From the NCBI GenBank assembly GCA_047495785.1, contig JBLDXI010000029.1, forward strand, positions 1,054,001 to 1,118,000: 64,000 bases of DNA. The letters are read 5' to 3'. A program made the translations under genes and the position numbers. Under the pieces are notes generated by a model. The model did not search any database. It worked only from the letters and a program-made list of their open reading frames with translations, and was not told where the DNA came from. Positions 32,469 through 44,586 of this stretch are shown here, piece by piece. Within the stretch, counting starts at the first letter, position 1. Every line of letters begins with the position of its first letter. The DNA comes from Lepidodermella squamata (taxonomy: Eukaryota; Gastrotricha).

Positions 32469-35436
32469 ATGTTTAAAATTGCTTGTTTTTTCCTGGTTCT
32501 CGGCATTGCCTCTGCCGAATTTTGCGACATCCCGCCGAAATATTGGTGTTCATCGGAAGAAACGGCTCGTCGTTGTGGCGTTGAAAAGGCTTGCAACGAC
32601 TGGAATAAGCGATTCACGCCTGAACGCCAGGCACTCAACGGCGGCTCGAGCCCTGTCAACGTCACAATTTATTTCGAAAGTCTGTGCCCCGATTGCCAGC
32701 AGTTTTTCCTGAATCAAGTTGCGAAAGCGGCGAAAATGTTGCCGCCTAGCATCATGCAGTTGGATTTTGTGCCGTACGGTAACGCGAAAATGTCTTACGA
32801 CGCTGGTGATGATTCTTACGATTTCACGTGCCAGGTAAATTTTGTGGAAAATGATCGAAAATTGAACACAAAACTCGGAAAAAATTGTGCTAATGAATTA
32901 TTCGTTTCTTCAGCATGGACCTGATGAATGTCTTGGCAACGTGTTCGAGGTAAGAAAACGTGATTATGAATGAATTTCAATTGTTTTCAAATTTATGTTG
33001 GCGTAAGATTAAAAATAGTTCTCTAGTCACCTGGATGTCATGAATTATTGCAGTATCGGCCGCGTCGAAATTTTGAATATTTAAATACTTAGGTCTAGAG
33101 CGTTCATCTTCTGTTGTTTGAAGTAGGAAATGTCGAATTTCGGAGGGAAGCAGTTTATTGGTACGTCGTTCCAGGTTGCGACGGTGTTTTGTAGCCTTGT
33201 GAAAATATCGGTGTCACGGCCGGCTCTTTTAGGTCGGTGCGCCTTGACGGGCGTTCGAAGTTTCCCTTGTCGAGCGAAGTCGTAAAGTACAAATCGTCTT
33301 CCGCCCAGGGGCTTTACCCCTGTTTGGCGGGTGAAGCGATCTTGGACGGACTGAAGGCGCTTTGCGACGCCTGGGCGTAGCCGATAATGCCATACTCGAG
33401 TATTGGCAGGGCGAGTGTTTTGAACGCGTTTCCCAGTTGCCAGTGCGATGGGATGATATTCATAGAGCATAATGGCCATTTTCGAGATGTGAATGGAGTA
33501 AGCCAAAGAGGCAGGGGCAGAGAGCTAGAAAGCAGCAGACAAGCCGCATTCGTGGACTGTCTTCTTGACTTTCTTAGAAACGATTAGAATAGCAGCCGAC
33601 TCGTGGATTATGCCATATGCATGTGCTCGTTAGGCTTCGTTTTCCGACTAATGACTGTTTCACCGCATGAACGGCATGAATGAGATAACGGCCTAAGTAG
33701 TTTCAGCAATCGTAGGCGCTTTTGCTGACCACAATATTTCTTCCCTCCTGTCCAGTTAAAAATCTCGAATTTCTTTTTCACTAGTTTTTGCTAGCTGTAT
33801 GCTGAAAATCGAAGACAAGAAAATCAGTTGCGACTTTCTTCGCGACCTTTGCGGCGCTTTTGACGCCTAGTTTTCTGACTTTACGAAAATCTAAATGAAG
33901 ACGTGTGCCTGAAGGGATATCGTGTCGTTAAAGTTCTCGATGGTAGTTTAATCGAGATCGAACGAATATAGTCGGATGTTACTTCTTAAGTGACTCAATC
34001 AGTCACGGAGTAGTTTGGTTTGTTCAAAAATTCTAATATGTCAAAAAACTCCACTATTTTCTTTGCACAACAAATTTTGCCTATTTTTCCATCTTGTTTT
34101 TGTCCAATATTTTTTAGACCTGTGCAATGTACGTTCTGAAAGACGCTAGCCAGCAGTTGCAGTACATTCTGTGCGTCGAGAATGCGACTTTCAGCGGCGA
34201 AGGCATTAAGCCAGCTATTACCGAGGTAATTTACGGCACTTTTTTCCTAGATATTATTAATTGCTAGAAATGGCACCCAGCTGGTGCCGTTTTGCACCTA
34301 CGCAAAATAATTATGATGACGTATACTTTTCGTTTATATTTCCGACAGTGCGCTAAGATGGACATCCCGACGTCGAAGTTCGACACGTGGCAGCACTGCG
34401 GCCAGGGCCATGTCGGCAACGCGTTGGAGGGCGCCATGGGCAAGCGCACGGCCCAGCTCTCGCCTGCTCACTCCTTTGTGCCCTGGGTCACGTTCAACGG
34501 CGCCGGCAGTGAAACCATCTCGTAAATGCTCAGATATATCTCCTTTTCCTTAGTTGCTTAGCTAGCGAAATTCGCAACATTCTAAGCTCAATATTTTTAA
34601 TTTTTGTGATCGCTCGATTAGAGTAAAATTATTCACCCAATTGATAGAAATTGTCACGGCAACGAGATCATGTGATTTTGGCACCTTTTACAAAATTAAC
34701 TTTTTGGAATATCATGACTTTTATATGGCGGTTCACCCTGTGAATCCGTATTTAAAAATTCGATCGGGAACTTGTTGTGATATCATTTATATCATTTATA
34801 AAAACTGTTTATTTAGTAGGCAACTGTTTAAAAAAATCGCAGTATATTGCAATTTTGCGTTGAATTTGCACTATGTTGCTCCAAGATACGTATGTTGCTC
34901 ATATAACAATGAAAAGGCCCATTTTTGAAGACGCTTCAAAATACCGGCTCTAAATGCGTTATCTACTATTAAAGCCCGAACTAGGCCTGATCGGATCGTT
35001 TCGACAAATTTGCTGCTAAACAATTCCGTGAAAACCCAATTCACGTGATATCAACCCCAAATTATTGTTTTTATACTTGTTTTTGTTTGCTCACTCACAG
35101 TCAATAATAGCATGTGACTATCTTATTGTTTTCCTGTTTTTGTCGCTCCTGAGCGATAAAATTCATCCTTTATTCCTATTTTCCAGTCCATCAGGTTAAT
35201 ATTGGAAAATATATTTTGAAAATTTGCAGGTGAATTAGAAATTTTACCTTTGAAACTGAGATTAAGGCTGCTCATTTAATAGTTTATTAATTATTTTTGA
35301 ATATTTTGTTGACTAATTGTTCAATTTTCTTGTAAGATATGCCGCTATTGATGACCTTGTCAAGGCTGTCTGTTCGTTCTACTCGGGCCCTGGCAAGTGC
35401 CCTCCTTCGGCCACCGGCGACGCTCTCAATGTTTAA
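32469..35436 (+). CDS. GILT-like lysosomal thiol reductase 1 (CPDC, with N-terminal SapA domain)
   Basis: Five exons (32469-32834, 32914-32949, 34118-34225, 34349-34521, 35337-35436) give 260 aa. GILT reduces disulfides of endocytosed proteins at acid pH. A signal peptide (MFKIACFFLVLGIASA) precedes a saposin-A-type Cys pattern (CDIPPKYWCSSEETARRCG). The thioredoxin-like core begins VTIYFESLCPDCQQFF, which has an intact CxxC active site. The family signature CQ-HGPDEC spans intron 1. The C-terminal exon (AAIDDLVKAVCSFYSGPGKC) was recovered from a small frame 0.8 kb downstream: exon 4 otherwise runs into a TAA created by the GTAAAT donor. Introns 2 (1,168 nt) and 4 (815 nt) are long, and intron 2 holds a LINE fragment. 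It is the only one of the four paralogues with a full catalytic pair. Confidence 0.88.
33081..33520 (-). mobile_element. LINE reverse-transcriptase C-terminal fragment inside a GILT intron
   Basis: A minus-strand frame (33081-33506) has the C-terminal look of CR1/Jockey/L2-type LINE ORF2: a VWHYRLRPGVAKRLQSVQDR block followed by RLQNTVATWNDVPINCFPP, comparable to the family's W-N-x-L-P near the end, then FKQQ. No catalytic RT motif or endonuclease remains. It lies within the long second intron of GILT 1 and partly explains its size. It differs from the RTE family at 8.7-10.5 kb. Confidence 0.7.
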
Positions 35437-35725
35437 AACACTGAGATTTCCGGGAAATCGCGCCAATAAACTTGAAGCGTTTGACATCTTGATTGATATA
35501 ATAATGTTCGATCCCAAGATCTGTTAAGCTTTCTCTCATGTTGTGTCATAATTTAAGCTTGCAAGCTTGTAAAAAACAGCCACTCTTTCACACTTACAAT
35601 GCGAGGTATTCGGTGATTTCTCTTCTTCTTTTGTAAATCCACCTTGAAATAAAGTTTTCGTTCTGATAGGAATAAAATTTGAACTTCGTTCCTTATTTTT
35701 TTTTAATTGAAGATTTTAAAATAAA

Positions 35726-36652
35726 ATGCGGGTTTTTATTCCGCTGTTACTCGTAATCGGATTTGCAGACGCTTCTTTTTGGCAAAATAGCCGTCTCGAC
35801 GCGTTGCCCGCTCGTTTGCAAGGTTCGGCGAAATTCGCCGCCGAACGAATCCGGAACGAATTATTTCCGAATTGCGCCGATCCGGATTTTGTTTTACCAT
35901 CGCAAATCCCTGCCGCTGTAATGAAACCGATCGAAGTAACCGTTTACTTCGAAAGCCTGTGCCCGGATACCTACATGTATTTCGTCAATCAATTGTACCC
36001 GTTATTTTCCGACCCTGAAATGGCTGAAATCGCCCAGCTCAGATTTGTTTCGTACGGAAACGCTGTTGTAAGATCGCGCGAAAATTCCGAGAAAAATTGC
36101 GAAAATTGAATATTTTCAGACGCGATTCGACCACGAGAGCAACATGTATACTTTCGATTGCCAGGTTCGAAAATCGGATCAACTGATTAAAGTTTAAATT
36201 AATTTTTTATTTTATTTTTAGCATGGTTTGTGATGAATTTTTTGGTATGAAATTTTTTCAAGTCGCGTTTTTCAGGACACAAAGAATGCTATGGAAATAT
36301 TGATCATTTGTGTTTTTACGAAATAACAAAAAATGTCACGTTTTCCCTCGAGTTTTACACTTGTTTCTACAAAGAAGTATTCGAAAAGCGGAGGAGCCCC
36401 TTCGAAGCCTCTGAGGACTGTGCCCAGCCTCTTAGCTACGATGATTTTTACAAATGGGTCGAATGCGCAGATGGGAAAGTCGGTAATGAATTACTAGCCG
36501 CGGCTGGTCGGGAGACGCAAAGCCTCAGTCCGCGACATACTTTCATCCCATGGACTACGTTCAACGGCAAGGGTTCTCAGGACATCAACAACGTGGCGCG
36601 GCGGGCTTTGAAATGGATGGTTTGGCTGTTTTGGAACAAGGCGAATGCGTGA
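35726..36652 (+). CDS. GILT-like protein 2 (active site CPDT, 4-nt micro-exon)
   Basis: Four exons (35726-36067, 36120-36164, 36222-36225, 36276-36652) give 255 aa. A signal peptide (MRVFIPLLLVIGFADA) is followed by an extended N-terminus without the saposin Cys pattern, then VTVYFESLCPDTYMYF: the second active-site Cys is Thr. The downstream signature C-Q-H-G-H-K-E-C-Y-G-N can only be read if a 4-nt exon (CATG, flanked by TTTTTAG and GTTTGT) is used. Skipping it brings a stop after about 16 codons, and reading through intron 3 gives HGL-stop. The C-terminal GRETQSLSPRHTFIPWTTFN matches the other paralogues, and the last coding exon is intronless here. A mono-Cys GILT cannot run a normal two-Cys reduction cycle; binding or another role is possible. 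Confidence 0.82.
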
Positions 36653-37482
36653 AAAAATCGAAAACCATATATTTTTACTATTTTTTCGCGAATTTTTAAA
36701 ATAGCAATTGGAAATTATTGTATAAATTTTTTTCGTAAAATCTCAATAATTGTACATTGCTCATCATATTTTTGCCAGAAATTTCTCAACATTCTATGTT
36801 TAGATAACTCATTTTTCTCTGCATTATTTAGAGGTGTAAAGTCAAAATAAAATTTTCAAAATATTTCCTCTAATATACACGGCGCGTGAGAAGTTTGTGT
36901 TTTGTTCTATATATAAGTGCAGTTTATCACACTGTCTTTGCACTCCTCAAAAAGCGGCGCCTTTTCGCTTCTTACCCACACTTATGCCACCTTAAAATTA
37001 TTGAGAGTCAACTAGCTTTTTATGCACCGAATAGGCACCTTATATTTAAGATCTTTATTTATTTTCTTTCATATTTTTCTACATAGAAAAAAGCAGCTGT
37101 ATCGATCCATTTACCTGTTTACTGGTTGCCAGAAAAATTGCTGCTATGGCAGTGTTTAATCGAAAAATGCTGAAATTGTTCTTAGAGCGCACTTGATAAC
37201 AAAATTTTCCCGTCCCTTACAAAAAAAGCGCGTACGCAAAATCAAGCTTTATTTTCTTATTAATATTTACCGACTAAACATTTTACACGCTGCACTAAAA
37301 TACCGCAATTTAGGGACATTTTAGGACATTTCGCTTCTTCCTTAAAAAATCTTCTCTCGCTCTTCTTTTTTCGCTAAATTTGGAGATAGTCACGTATCGA
37401 GGTTGGAAAGATGCAGCCAGGGTGTCTAAAATATATTTAGCACTGCATTTTTCATTTGCGTTTTTTCCGGAAAATTTTGAGT
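36653..37482. other. Spacer between GILT 2 and GILT 3
   Basis: About 830 bp, AT-rich. No gene, repeat or element recognised. Confidence 0.45.
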
Positions 37483-39468
37483 ATGCATTTTTTGGCATTT
37501 TTTATTTCAATCTTAGCGTTCGTTGAAGGACAGAAACGGGCATCAGTAAAACGTGTGCCCGATTTTCCGGAGAAGTTTATAAATTTCCGGGATGCCAGGC
37601 TGAGCCTGCCGGCTAATCTGACAGGCTATGCTCCGGTGCAAGTTGCGATTTATTACGAATCGCTGTCGCCGGCTAGTCGCAAGCTGTTCATGAAACAAGT
37701 TCATCCGCTGGTTTTTCAAAATCGCCTGCCTAAAGAAACGTACAGCCTGGAATTGGTGCCGTATGGAAGATCTCTGGTAAGATTGTTTCCTTGATTTCTC
37801 GTTCTAAAATCATCACCATTTTTCTCAATATTCGAAATTCAAATGGTTGACACATAGCTTTATTACTATAGCGTTCTAACTAAGAATAGCGAGGGAAATC
37901 AAATAGAAAGCAGGTAGAATATAGTCAAGGTAATACTGGAGAGGACCCTCAAAAATTCGTAAGTTGTCAAATTATGGAAAAAAATGAAAAATCCCCAATT
38001 TTAGCAACGTTTTCGACCTAAAAATATCAAATATACTATAGAATACAATTTTCTGGAAGAAATATAGGCATGCATTTTTCGATCGTCCATCGATCACTTG
38101 CACTTCTTGTAGTCGAGAATCGTAAACGGCTTGTTATGATTTAGTGTAAAGACGACAAGCATGTCAACTACCTTATTATTTTATATTATTTTAGGGTTCG
38201 TAACTAGACACTGTGAGCTGTTCCCAAAACCTAATAAAAAATCGGCCATTTTTAAAAATTATTTCGGCAAAAATGTTCTTTTGGTTTCCGCTGTTCCCAA
38301 AATGGTTGATTTCAGCTTCCATAGTTCTTGGCCTCCTTTTTGTCGCGAAGGAGCGAGCATTTAGGGGACATTTTTGGCATTTGCCTGATCAGTCTTCTGA
38401 GACAAATATCTGAAAAAAAATACAAAAAATGCTCCTGGCTCAAGTTAGAATTCGCTTGAAGAAAATAAATGTGCCCAAAGAATTTAGATGGCCTGAGAAT
38501 CACAGGGAAATGATTCTATTCACCGAATACAAGGATTGTGGGACAATTTGAGGGTCGCAGTCTTGTTTCCTTTGCCCAATTATGAGAATTGTCCCGTGAC
38601 GACTATGTCATTCGTGTCAAGTTGAGCAAACAGTGACGCAAATAAATAGAGTGCCACATTATAAGTTGGATAACAAATTTCTAATTGTGCACTATTTCGC
38701 TGGAAAATCTACCATTTTTTCGAAATTGAAATTTTGGTAATTTTGGTATTTTACCGGGTTCTCATGGCATTTTGAATTTTTCTGGCTTTGGGACGCGATT
38801 TTGTCTCTCATTTTAGACTTTCTGATCCCTTGTCCGAGTATTTTATTTAATTCAGTTTTTTTTAAATATTTTGTTAATATGTTGCAATTATTTTCAAAAT
38901 TGTAGACTCGATTCGATGAAGAGTCGCAATCGTTCATGTTTCTGTGCCCGCGCGGGCCGGACGAGTGCCAGGTCAACATGTACACGGCGTGTTTTGCGGT
39001 GAAATTCCGCAACGCGACGCAGTCGGCCGCGTTCGCACGCTGCATGCTCGCCGAAGTTATCGACGCCGAGCAGTCGATCGAATGGGCGGCTAGGCAGTGC
39101 ATAGAACCGGCTAAAATTCGCAACTACACGGCGTTTGAGCAATGGAAAAACTGCCACGCCGCCAGCACCGAGGCGCAATTTCTGCTCGCTAATTTGGGCC
39201 TGCGGACCGGCGCGTTATCGCCTAATTTCGGCGGCTTCCCATGGCTGACTTTCGACTCGGTTCGTTGTGTCGTTATTATTATTCGATTTGCATAAAATTA
39301 CAGCGTGTTGCAGTAATAATCATTTTCTGAATTTTATTTATATTTATACTGCTACAGCTCGGTTCAATTGCGATTAATGAAGAAGGCCAGCGCACTTTGG
39401 CTCAGACTATTTTGAAGTTTTGGTACGCGAAAAATTCAGTCGGAAAAACTGAAAAGGCCAAAAAATGA
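37483..39468 (+). CDS. GILT-like protein 3 (no active-site cysteines, SPAS)
   Basis: Three exons (37483-37776, 38906-39259, 39358-39468) give 252 aa. After the signal peptide (MHFLAFFISILAFVEG) the core reads VQVAIYYESLSPASRKLF; both Cys of the CxxC motif are Ser. The rest is conserved: MFLCPRGPDECQVNMYTAC, the remaining GILT cysteines, LRTGALSPNFGGFPWLTF, and a C-terminal helix. Intron 1 is at the same site as in paralogues 2 and 4 but is 1,129 nt long. No stop or frameshift is seen, so selection appears to have kept the fold after loss of reductase chemistry. Exon 2 is G+C-rich relative to its introns. Confidence 0.82.
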
Positions 39469-39594
39469 ACTGAACATGGAAAATTGTTACTCCAATATTT
39501 TTTATTTTTGGAATTTTTAATAAATTAAAACTGCTGATTTTTTTTAATTTTAAATTTTGATTAATTTTTTAGGGCAGAAATTTAAGAATTTGCG

Positions 39595-42099
39595 ATGTTT
39601 TTGAGATTTTGCCTGTTAGCCGGTGCAATTTCGGTGATTTCTGCCCAGTGGCGGGGTCGAAATTACGACAAGGACCGGCCGCCCGCTTTCCCATCGCGGT
39701 TTTCGAACAATTTCAACGAAGCGAAAGCGGCGCTGCCGAAGGATTTTTCGAATTATAGCCCGGTTACCGTGACGATTTACTTCGAGTCGCTTTGCCCCGA
39801 TAGCCGTAATTTTATCCTCAATCAAGTCTACCCGCTGGTTTACGACCGCGTCCTGCCCGGTGATATGTACCGGCTCGAGTTTGTTCCCTACGGCAATGCT
39901 GTGGTAAATTTTAGTATTATTAATTAATTTATATATATATATTATCAGGCCGAACCTTCTCCCGTTATCGGATGATGTTTCAAGCCTCTGAAAACTTATA
40001 TTCTTTACTCCAAACTCATAAGCACTTCACTAATTCTAGATGAATTCATTGAACGGAAAAATACAGAATACCGAACCAGTTACCATCGGAGCTTCAATTT
40101 TATAGATAAATGGCGTGGATACCGAAAGTTTAGCCACTGTCTTCTATTTTTTCCATTCCCCTGCCTTCAATTTCGGGTCTGCATCATAATACTCGCCGCT
40201 TGTATAGTGATGTAATCGGAGAGTGTTTAAAAAGCGCGGCTGAAGGATCGGCTACTTTATTTTCAAGAAAGACGAACGCGGCGACGGTCATCAGCCCATC
40301 GTGCAAAGCGTGGACGGTGAATAGCTGTTTGAATAGTTTCGGAACTATCTTGAACGTGCCATATATAAACCAGCGGCTAGCTTCTTCTAGACGAATAAAA
40401 CCTTCGACCCTTAAATAAATGTATTTTCGAAAGTTTTGAAAAAGTCCTGGTTTCGCTTTGTTTTCTGAAAACGAGTTTGATTCCAGCTTTAGGCAAATTG
40501 CTTCTAACAATTCAGTTCTTTTTGAGGAAAATGATGCCTTCCACCGTTTTGGAGTCGGTCCTATTTTTCGCTGGCTTAAGCGCAAATTTTAACTGAGAAA
40601 ATAATTGTTCGGCGCCTGTTGAAGTCGCAGGTGTTACATATAAGAATTGACATGGCAGCTTTTCCGAGGTTCAAACTACGATTTTTCGTGATTCGGGACC
40701 AAAAATCTAGCAAAGATTGTCAGCTTCTATCGTGAGAGCACGTGATATTAAGGAGACCACAGATTCCTATCGTATGGTTTTGAAACTGTAAAGAGATTTT
40801 TCACATGAGGCAAAATGTAGTCCATAGTTTTGATCAATTTGGCTGTCGCCCCTCCTCCAAAAGGTGCCAATATACCATGGTCTTAGTGGTGTTCCGTCGA
40901 ACAGACACCGTCTTCGTCTGGTCTATCGAAAACGTATCTAATATCGTCGTCCTTGGGTTCCGGCGGTGGATGTTTGAGAATGAAAACTAGCGCTGCCAGC
41001 CAGTGATTCAACAGGTTCAACAAGCCATTGATCAGCCGAAAAACGACTTGCGAACTTCAAAAGTTCGATGCGAATCGATCGAGTTGGGATGAAACGATTT
41101 TTGAGCACGTTTTCAGAGTCTGTTAACTGTTAATCTGTCTGTATTGATTTATTCACCATCTGAAAAAATTGAGCGTCGAAATTGTTGTATGGCCGCCCGG
41201 ATAATCCGACAGCTAGGCAGATTTTTTCTTCATTATGGTTTCTTGTTAATAAGAGCAGAGAAGTGAAGAGTTTGAGTTTGCTGGAAGGGTCGAAAGAAAA
41301 GTCCCATGTGCCCAATTTCCAGTAAAATGAAAATAAGTGGGGGAAATTTAAGTTCTCTCGACCAGGGGTTTTTGGCTTAAAATTGAGCTGAATTTAGGGT
41401 CCTAACTATTTTTCTCGATGTTTTCTCGTATAATAATAATTAAGTACTGGCAATTTTTTTACTTCTTCCAATTTAATAATGAGTCATCTTGAATTTTAGA
41501 CCTATTTCGACTCTGCTACCCGCACTTATACGTTCTCATGCCAGCACGGTGCCGAAGAGTGTGAGGGTAACATTTACGAGGCGTGCCTCGACTCGGTTCT
41601 CGGCAATGCGACGAAATCGGTCGCATTTTTCCGCTGCATGTTCAACGAAATTTTCAACGGCGCGAACGCAGACAAGGCGGCGGCGCGGTGCATGGCGCCG
41701 GTGAAGGTGCGTTCCATCGACACGTACAACGCCTGGGTGCAGTGCAACTCGACAACCACCGGCCAGGCCTTGCACGCGACGATGGGCGAGCGCACCAAGG
41801 CACTGTCGCCGAGACATACTTTCATCCCGTGGACAACTTTTGACTCGGTGAGATTTTGAAATTCGAATAAAGCCGGCACAATTTTTTTCGAAATCCTGAT
41901 TTTCAAAGCAGGTTGCAAATTTTGAAATTTGAAATTAAAAAATAATCCACTTGAAATTCGATTTTTTTCCATTTTTCTTAACTCAATTGTTTGGATTCAC
42001 CGTTCATTTCAGGCCGGTTCCAATGCGATCAATAACGCTGGTTTTTACGACCTGGCAGAAACGATTGCGAAATATTGGTACAACAAAAACATGCCGTGA
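39595..42099 (+). CDS. GILT-like protein 4 (active site CPDS)
   Basis: Three exons (39595-39903, 41500-41847, 42013-42099) give 247 aa. Signal peptide MFLRFCLLAGAISVISA, then VTIYFESLCPDSRNFILNQV, a CxxS site as in many invertebrate GILT-like proteins. The CQHGAEECEGNIYEAC signature is complete, followed by the other family cysteines and ERTKALSPRHTFIPWTTF. Intron positions match GILT 3, so the two are likely tandem duplicates. Its first intron is 1.6 kb and contains a transposase remnant. Confidence 0.86.
40184..40585 (-). mobile_element. MULE-like transposase fragment in GILT 4 intron 1
   Basis: A minus-strand frame includes WFIYGTFKIVPKLFKQLFTV followed by a hydrophobic FVFLENK block. This resembles the MULE-type transposase core, where a DGTF with a catalytic Asp precedes a similar LFxQLxTIH line. 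Here the D of DGTF is Y, so the fragment would be catalytically dead. Flanking transposase regions and terminal repeats were not found. Confidence 0.6.
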
Positions 42100-42474
42100 T
42101 TGCTTGGAAAGTAATTTTTCAAAATTTTTACGCCCTTTTATTAAAATTTTGAGGTGGTGATCTTTGTTGAAATTACTATTTGTTCAATTTTACTCAATAT
42201 TACTGCTATTTTTCGTTTTTCTCGTACTTATTGTTGCTCTGCTTTTTGTTACAACGAATCATGATGAAGAATGCGCTATTCTCCGCTCGCTCTATTACCT
42301 CTGGAAAATGAATCTCGTCAGTATTTTTCAGTGCTTTTCTTGTTGCTTTCGATGAGAATAAAAGGTGGACATATGATTTATTTCGATATCACCCGGCATG
42401 GTTCAATGTATTACAATGAGAGTGTGATGTTTCGAACTAGTGATTAGAAAAATTCGAAGCAGAACACGTTTGTT

Positions 42475-42870
42475 AGAAGGTGGAACCGGCAGCGGTTTTC
42501 GAGCCATATCTTGCGGTGTGAGAAACCGATGTATCTACAATATTGACGGTCATTGAATAGGGATGCTTCCACGAGAAGAAGTAGAATATAGCACTGACTA
42601 CCAATAACGACATCAAAAGCCCGACTGAAATTGACAAATCCTGAGCTCCACCTGGCGAATTCATGAACCCAATGGCTATTGAAGCAATGAAGATAGAAAT
42701 ACTGACGATTATTGACAAGGCAATTCTTCTCATTTCAGGGAAAAGTTTGATGCCTTTTTTAGCCCGTAACCTCATTACAGACAAAAGCCCAGACAGCAGA
42801 ATGATCAAATTGTAGACTAAAGCCGCCCCAATTCAAGCCGAGCCAAACGTGGAGTGGCAAGTGGAAATAA
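42475..42870 (-). pseudogene. Broken C-terminal copy of the class C GPCR
   Basis: This matches the last part of the receptor at 44936-47248, from the TCHSEYGSAW region through the final membrane helices (ILLSGLLSVMRLRAKKGIKL, IAIGFMNSPGGAQDLS), to a diverged tail. The Trp codon in the GSAW-IGAALVYN line is TGA here, and everything upstream is missing. It is a dead duplicate. Confidence 0.85.
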
Positions 42871-42942
42871 TTAAAAATCGGAAAAATTACAAATAGTGCC
42901 AGTCTCGAGGACCGACATGAGCAGCATCACGCCATTGAGATA

Positions 42943-43712
42943 CCGTAACGTGTGGTGATTGTGGACACGGTAACTTTGGACACTTTCGGCTTTGTAGGTG
43001 TTTAGCTTTTCAGGCTTGAACGTTTAAATCATGAGGGTTTTTACATAAAATTCTCCGTCTCTTCAGCTTTCGTTTGACATAAAAATCAAGACGATTGGAG
43101 CTGAAATCGAATTTCAGAAAAAGTTGCAAGCAGTTAGACTTTGGGTGCCGTTTTGGGACCCCCCTTCTATCTTTCTAAAAATCGAACAGTTTTCAATAAA
43201 AATTGGCATGAGCATTCTCCTATATTCACTCTCCCTATAATCGAAGAAAAAATGACAATCCGTCGACGCGTTTTATCAGGACATATACCTGAAAAACAGG
43301 TGAAAATTGGGGTAATTTTGGACACTTTTGGACGGATTAAGTATGCTGCTGCGCAGAAACGTAGTTTTATTGAACTTCCGAGAAACAGATGATGCGCCAT
43401 CTGTTCATAATTTTTTTCGATATCTGACCCAAGATTAAATGAAAAACCATGAATAACAGATAATTCACAATGAAATTGCAATGAAATTGCATATGCAAAT
43501 GAGTGTCCAAAACTACCCTCTAATTGTCCAAAGTTACCGGAACACATATTAATTAGCCAAAGGTCAGGTAAAATTCTCAATTTTTCTAGAAATTGCAGTA
43601 AATTCAAGAATCACCGTCCCCACCTTTGGTAAAAATTTCAGAAATTTAGGAGCAAAGCCTGATTTTTAATGTTCGAAAAACACGTTTTGTCCAAAGTTAC
43701 CACTCGTTACGG
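42943..43712. mobile_element. 770-bp inverted-repeat element with TA flanks
   Basis: The left end CCGTAACGTGTGG and right end CCACTCGTTACGG are inverted repeats, each outer end abutting TA, which fits the TA target duplication of Tc1/mariner-type elements. Interior segments repeat a GGTAACTTTGGACA-like phrase in both orientations (near 42970, 43520, 43690). There is no transposase ORF, so it is a non-autonomous (MITE-like) copy. Confidence 0.65.
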
Positions 43713-44089
43713 TAAGTTATTGTGATAATATAAGTTTACTTCAAAATAAAGATGAGCAAAATGGTAAATCATTCAATGCAGCTTTTATGTCTTTCGTGTG
43801 TTTCCCTAATGGCAACGGATGTTACTAAGACTCCCTCACGTTAATCATTTTTACCCATCCTTTGATTCGTGTTCACAAAACTGACGCATCAATGACGCCA
43901 ATTGGAGTAATGATATACTAACCGTAATGAGATGCTCGCTAGCGGATCAAAGTGATAAACTTGCCCGGCGGGAAGATGACAAACTTTAGAAGAATTGTTG
44001 CAGAATTTAAGCGCGACCATTGCATCATTTGTTAATTTTTATTCCTTCAAAGCAGCAGATTTCTACGAAGACTTCTACACTTGGCGAAG

Positions 44090-44586
44090 ATGAATAACCA
44101 ACTGGCTTTCTTGTTCGTTGCCTTCGGTGTCCTGGCGTTAATGACTTTTGCAAGTTAGTTGCTCTCGAAGTTTGGTAATCAAATTAGTATAATTTCTATT
44201 CCAATTGCGATTAGATGCCATCACTTGCTATGAAGGCTATGGTACCACGACCAGCAGTCTAGGCACCTGCGGAAATTCATCAGTGGATTATTGCATTGTA
44301 AGTCTTTACTGGAGAGATAACGAAGGGCAATCACATAGTTTGCGTATCAAAATAGAAAATTGTCGTAACATCCGGATCGCAGGTCGCAACTTACCGTACT
44401 TGCGCCTTGAGCGTGTGCAACCCGACTTCTACGTGCAGTGGCGGATATTGTTCAACTGGCACCTGCTGTTCCTACACTTACTGCAACACTGGCGCAAAGT
44501 TTACATCGGTCAGCATTCATGGATTTTACGGAGCAGCTTTGGCACTCTCTGTTGTCAGTTTCCTTGTTGTTGGATGGCAGCACTAG
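44090..44586 (+). CDS. Ly6/uPAR-type small surface protein, copy B
   Basis: Three exons (44090-44153, 44215-44297, 44383-44586) give 116 aa. Signal peptide MNNQLAFLFVAFGVLALMTF; mature ten-Cys domain beginning NAITCYEGYGTTTSSL and ending CCSYTYCN; hydrophobic C-terminus (GAALALSVVSFLVVGW) typical of a GPI-anchor signal. Splice sites (GTTAGT, GTAAGT, TTAG, GCAG) and phases (1, 0) are the same as in the other copies. Its undisturbed intron 2 gives the empty-site sequence for the transposon in copy E. Such proteins usually act at the cell surface as ligand-binding or receptor-modulating factors; the role here is unknown. Confidence 0.85.

Noticed and set aside
35287-35527. Two small frames near 35.3-35.5 kb as separate genes
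   Set aside because: The third frame of the same DNA is the last exon of GILT 1 (YAAIDDLVKAV...), which explains the open reading.
43141-43607. Open frames on both strands (83 and 146 codons)
   Set aside because: They lie inside the TA-flanked inverted-repeat element, with no transposase or other motif.
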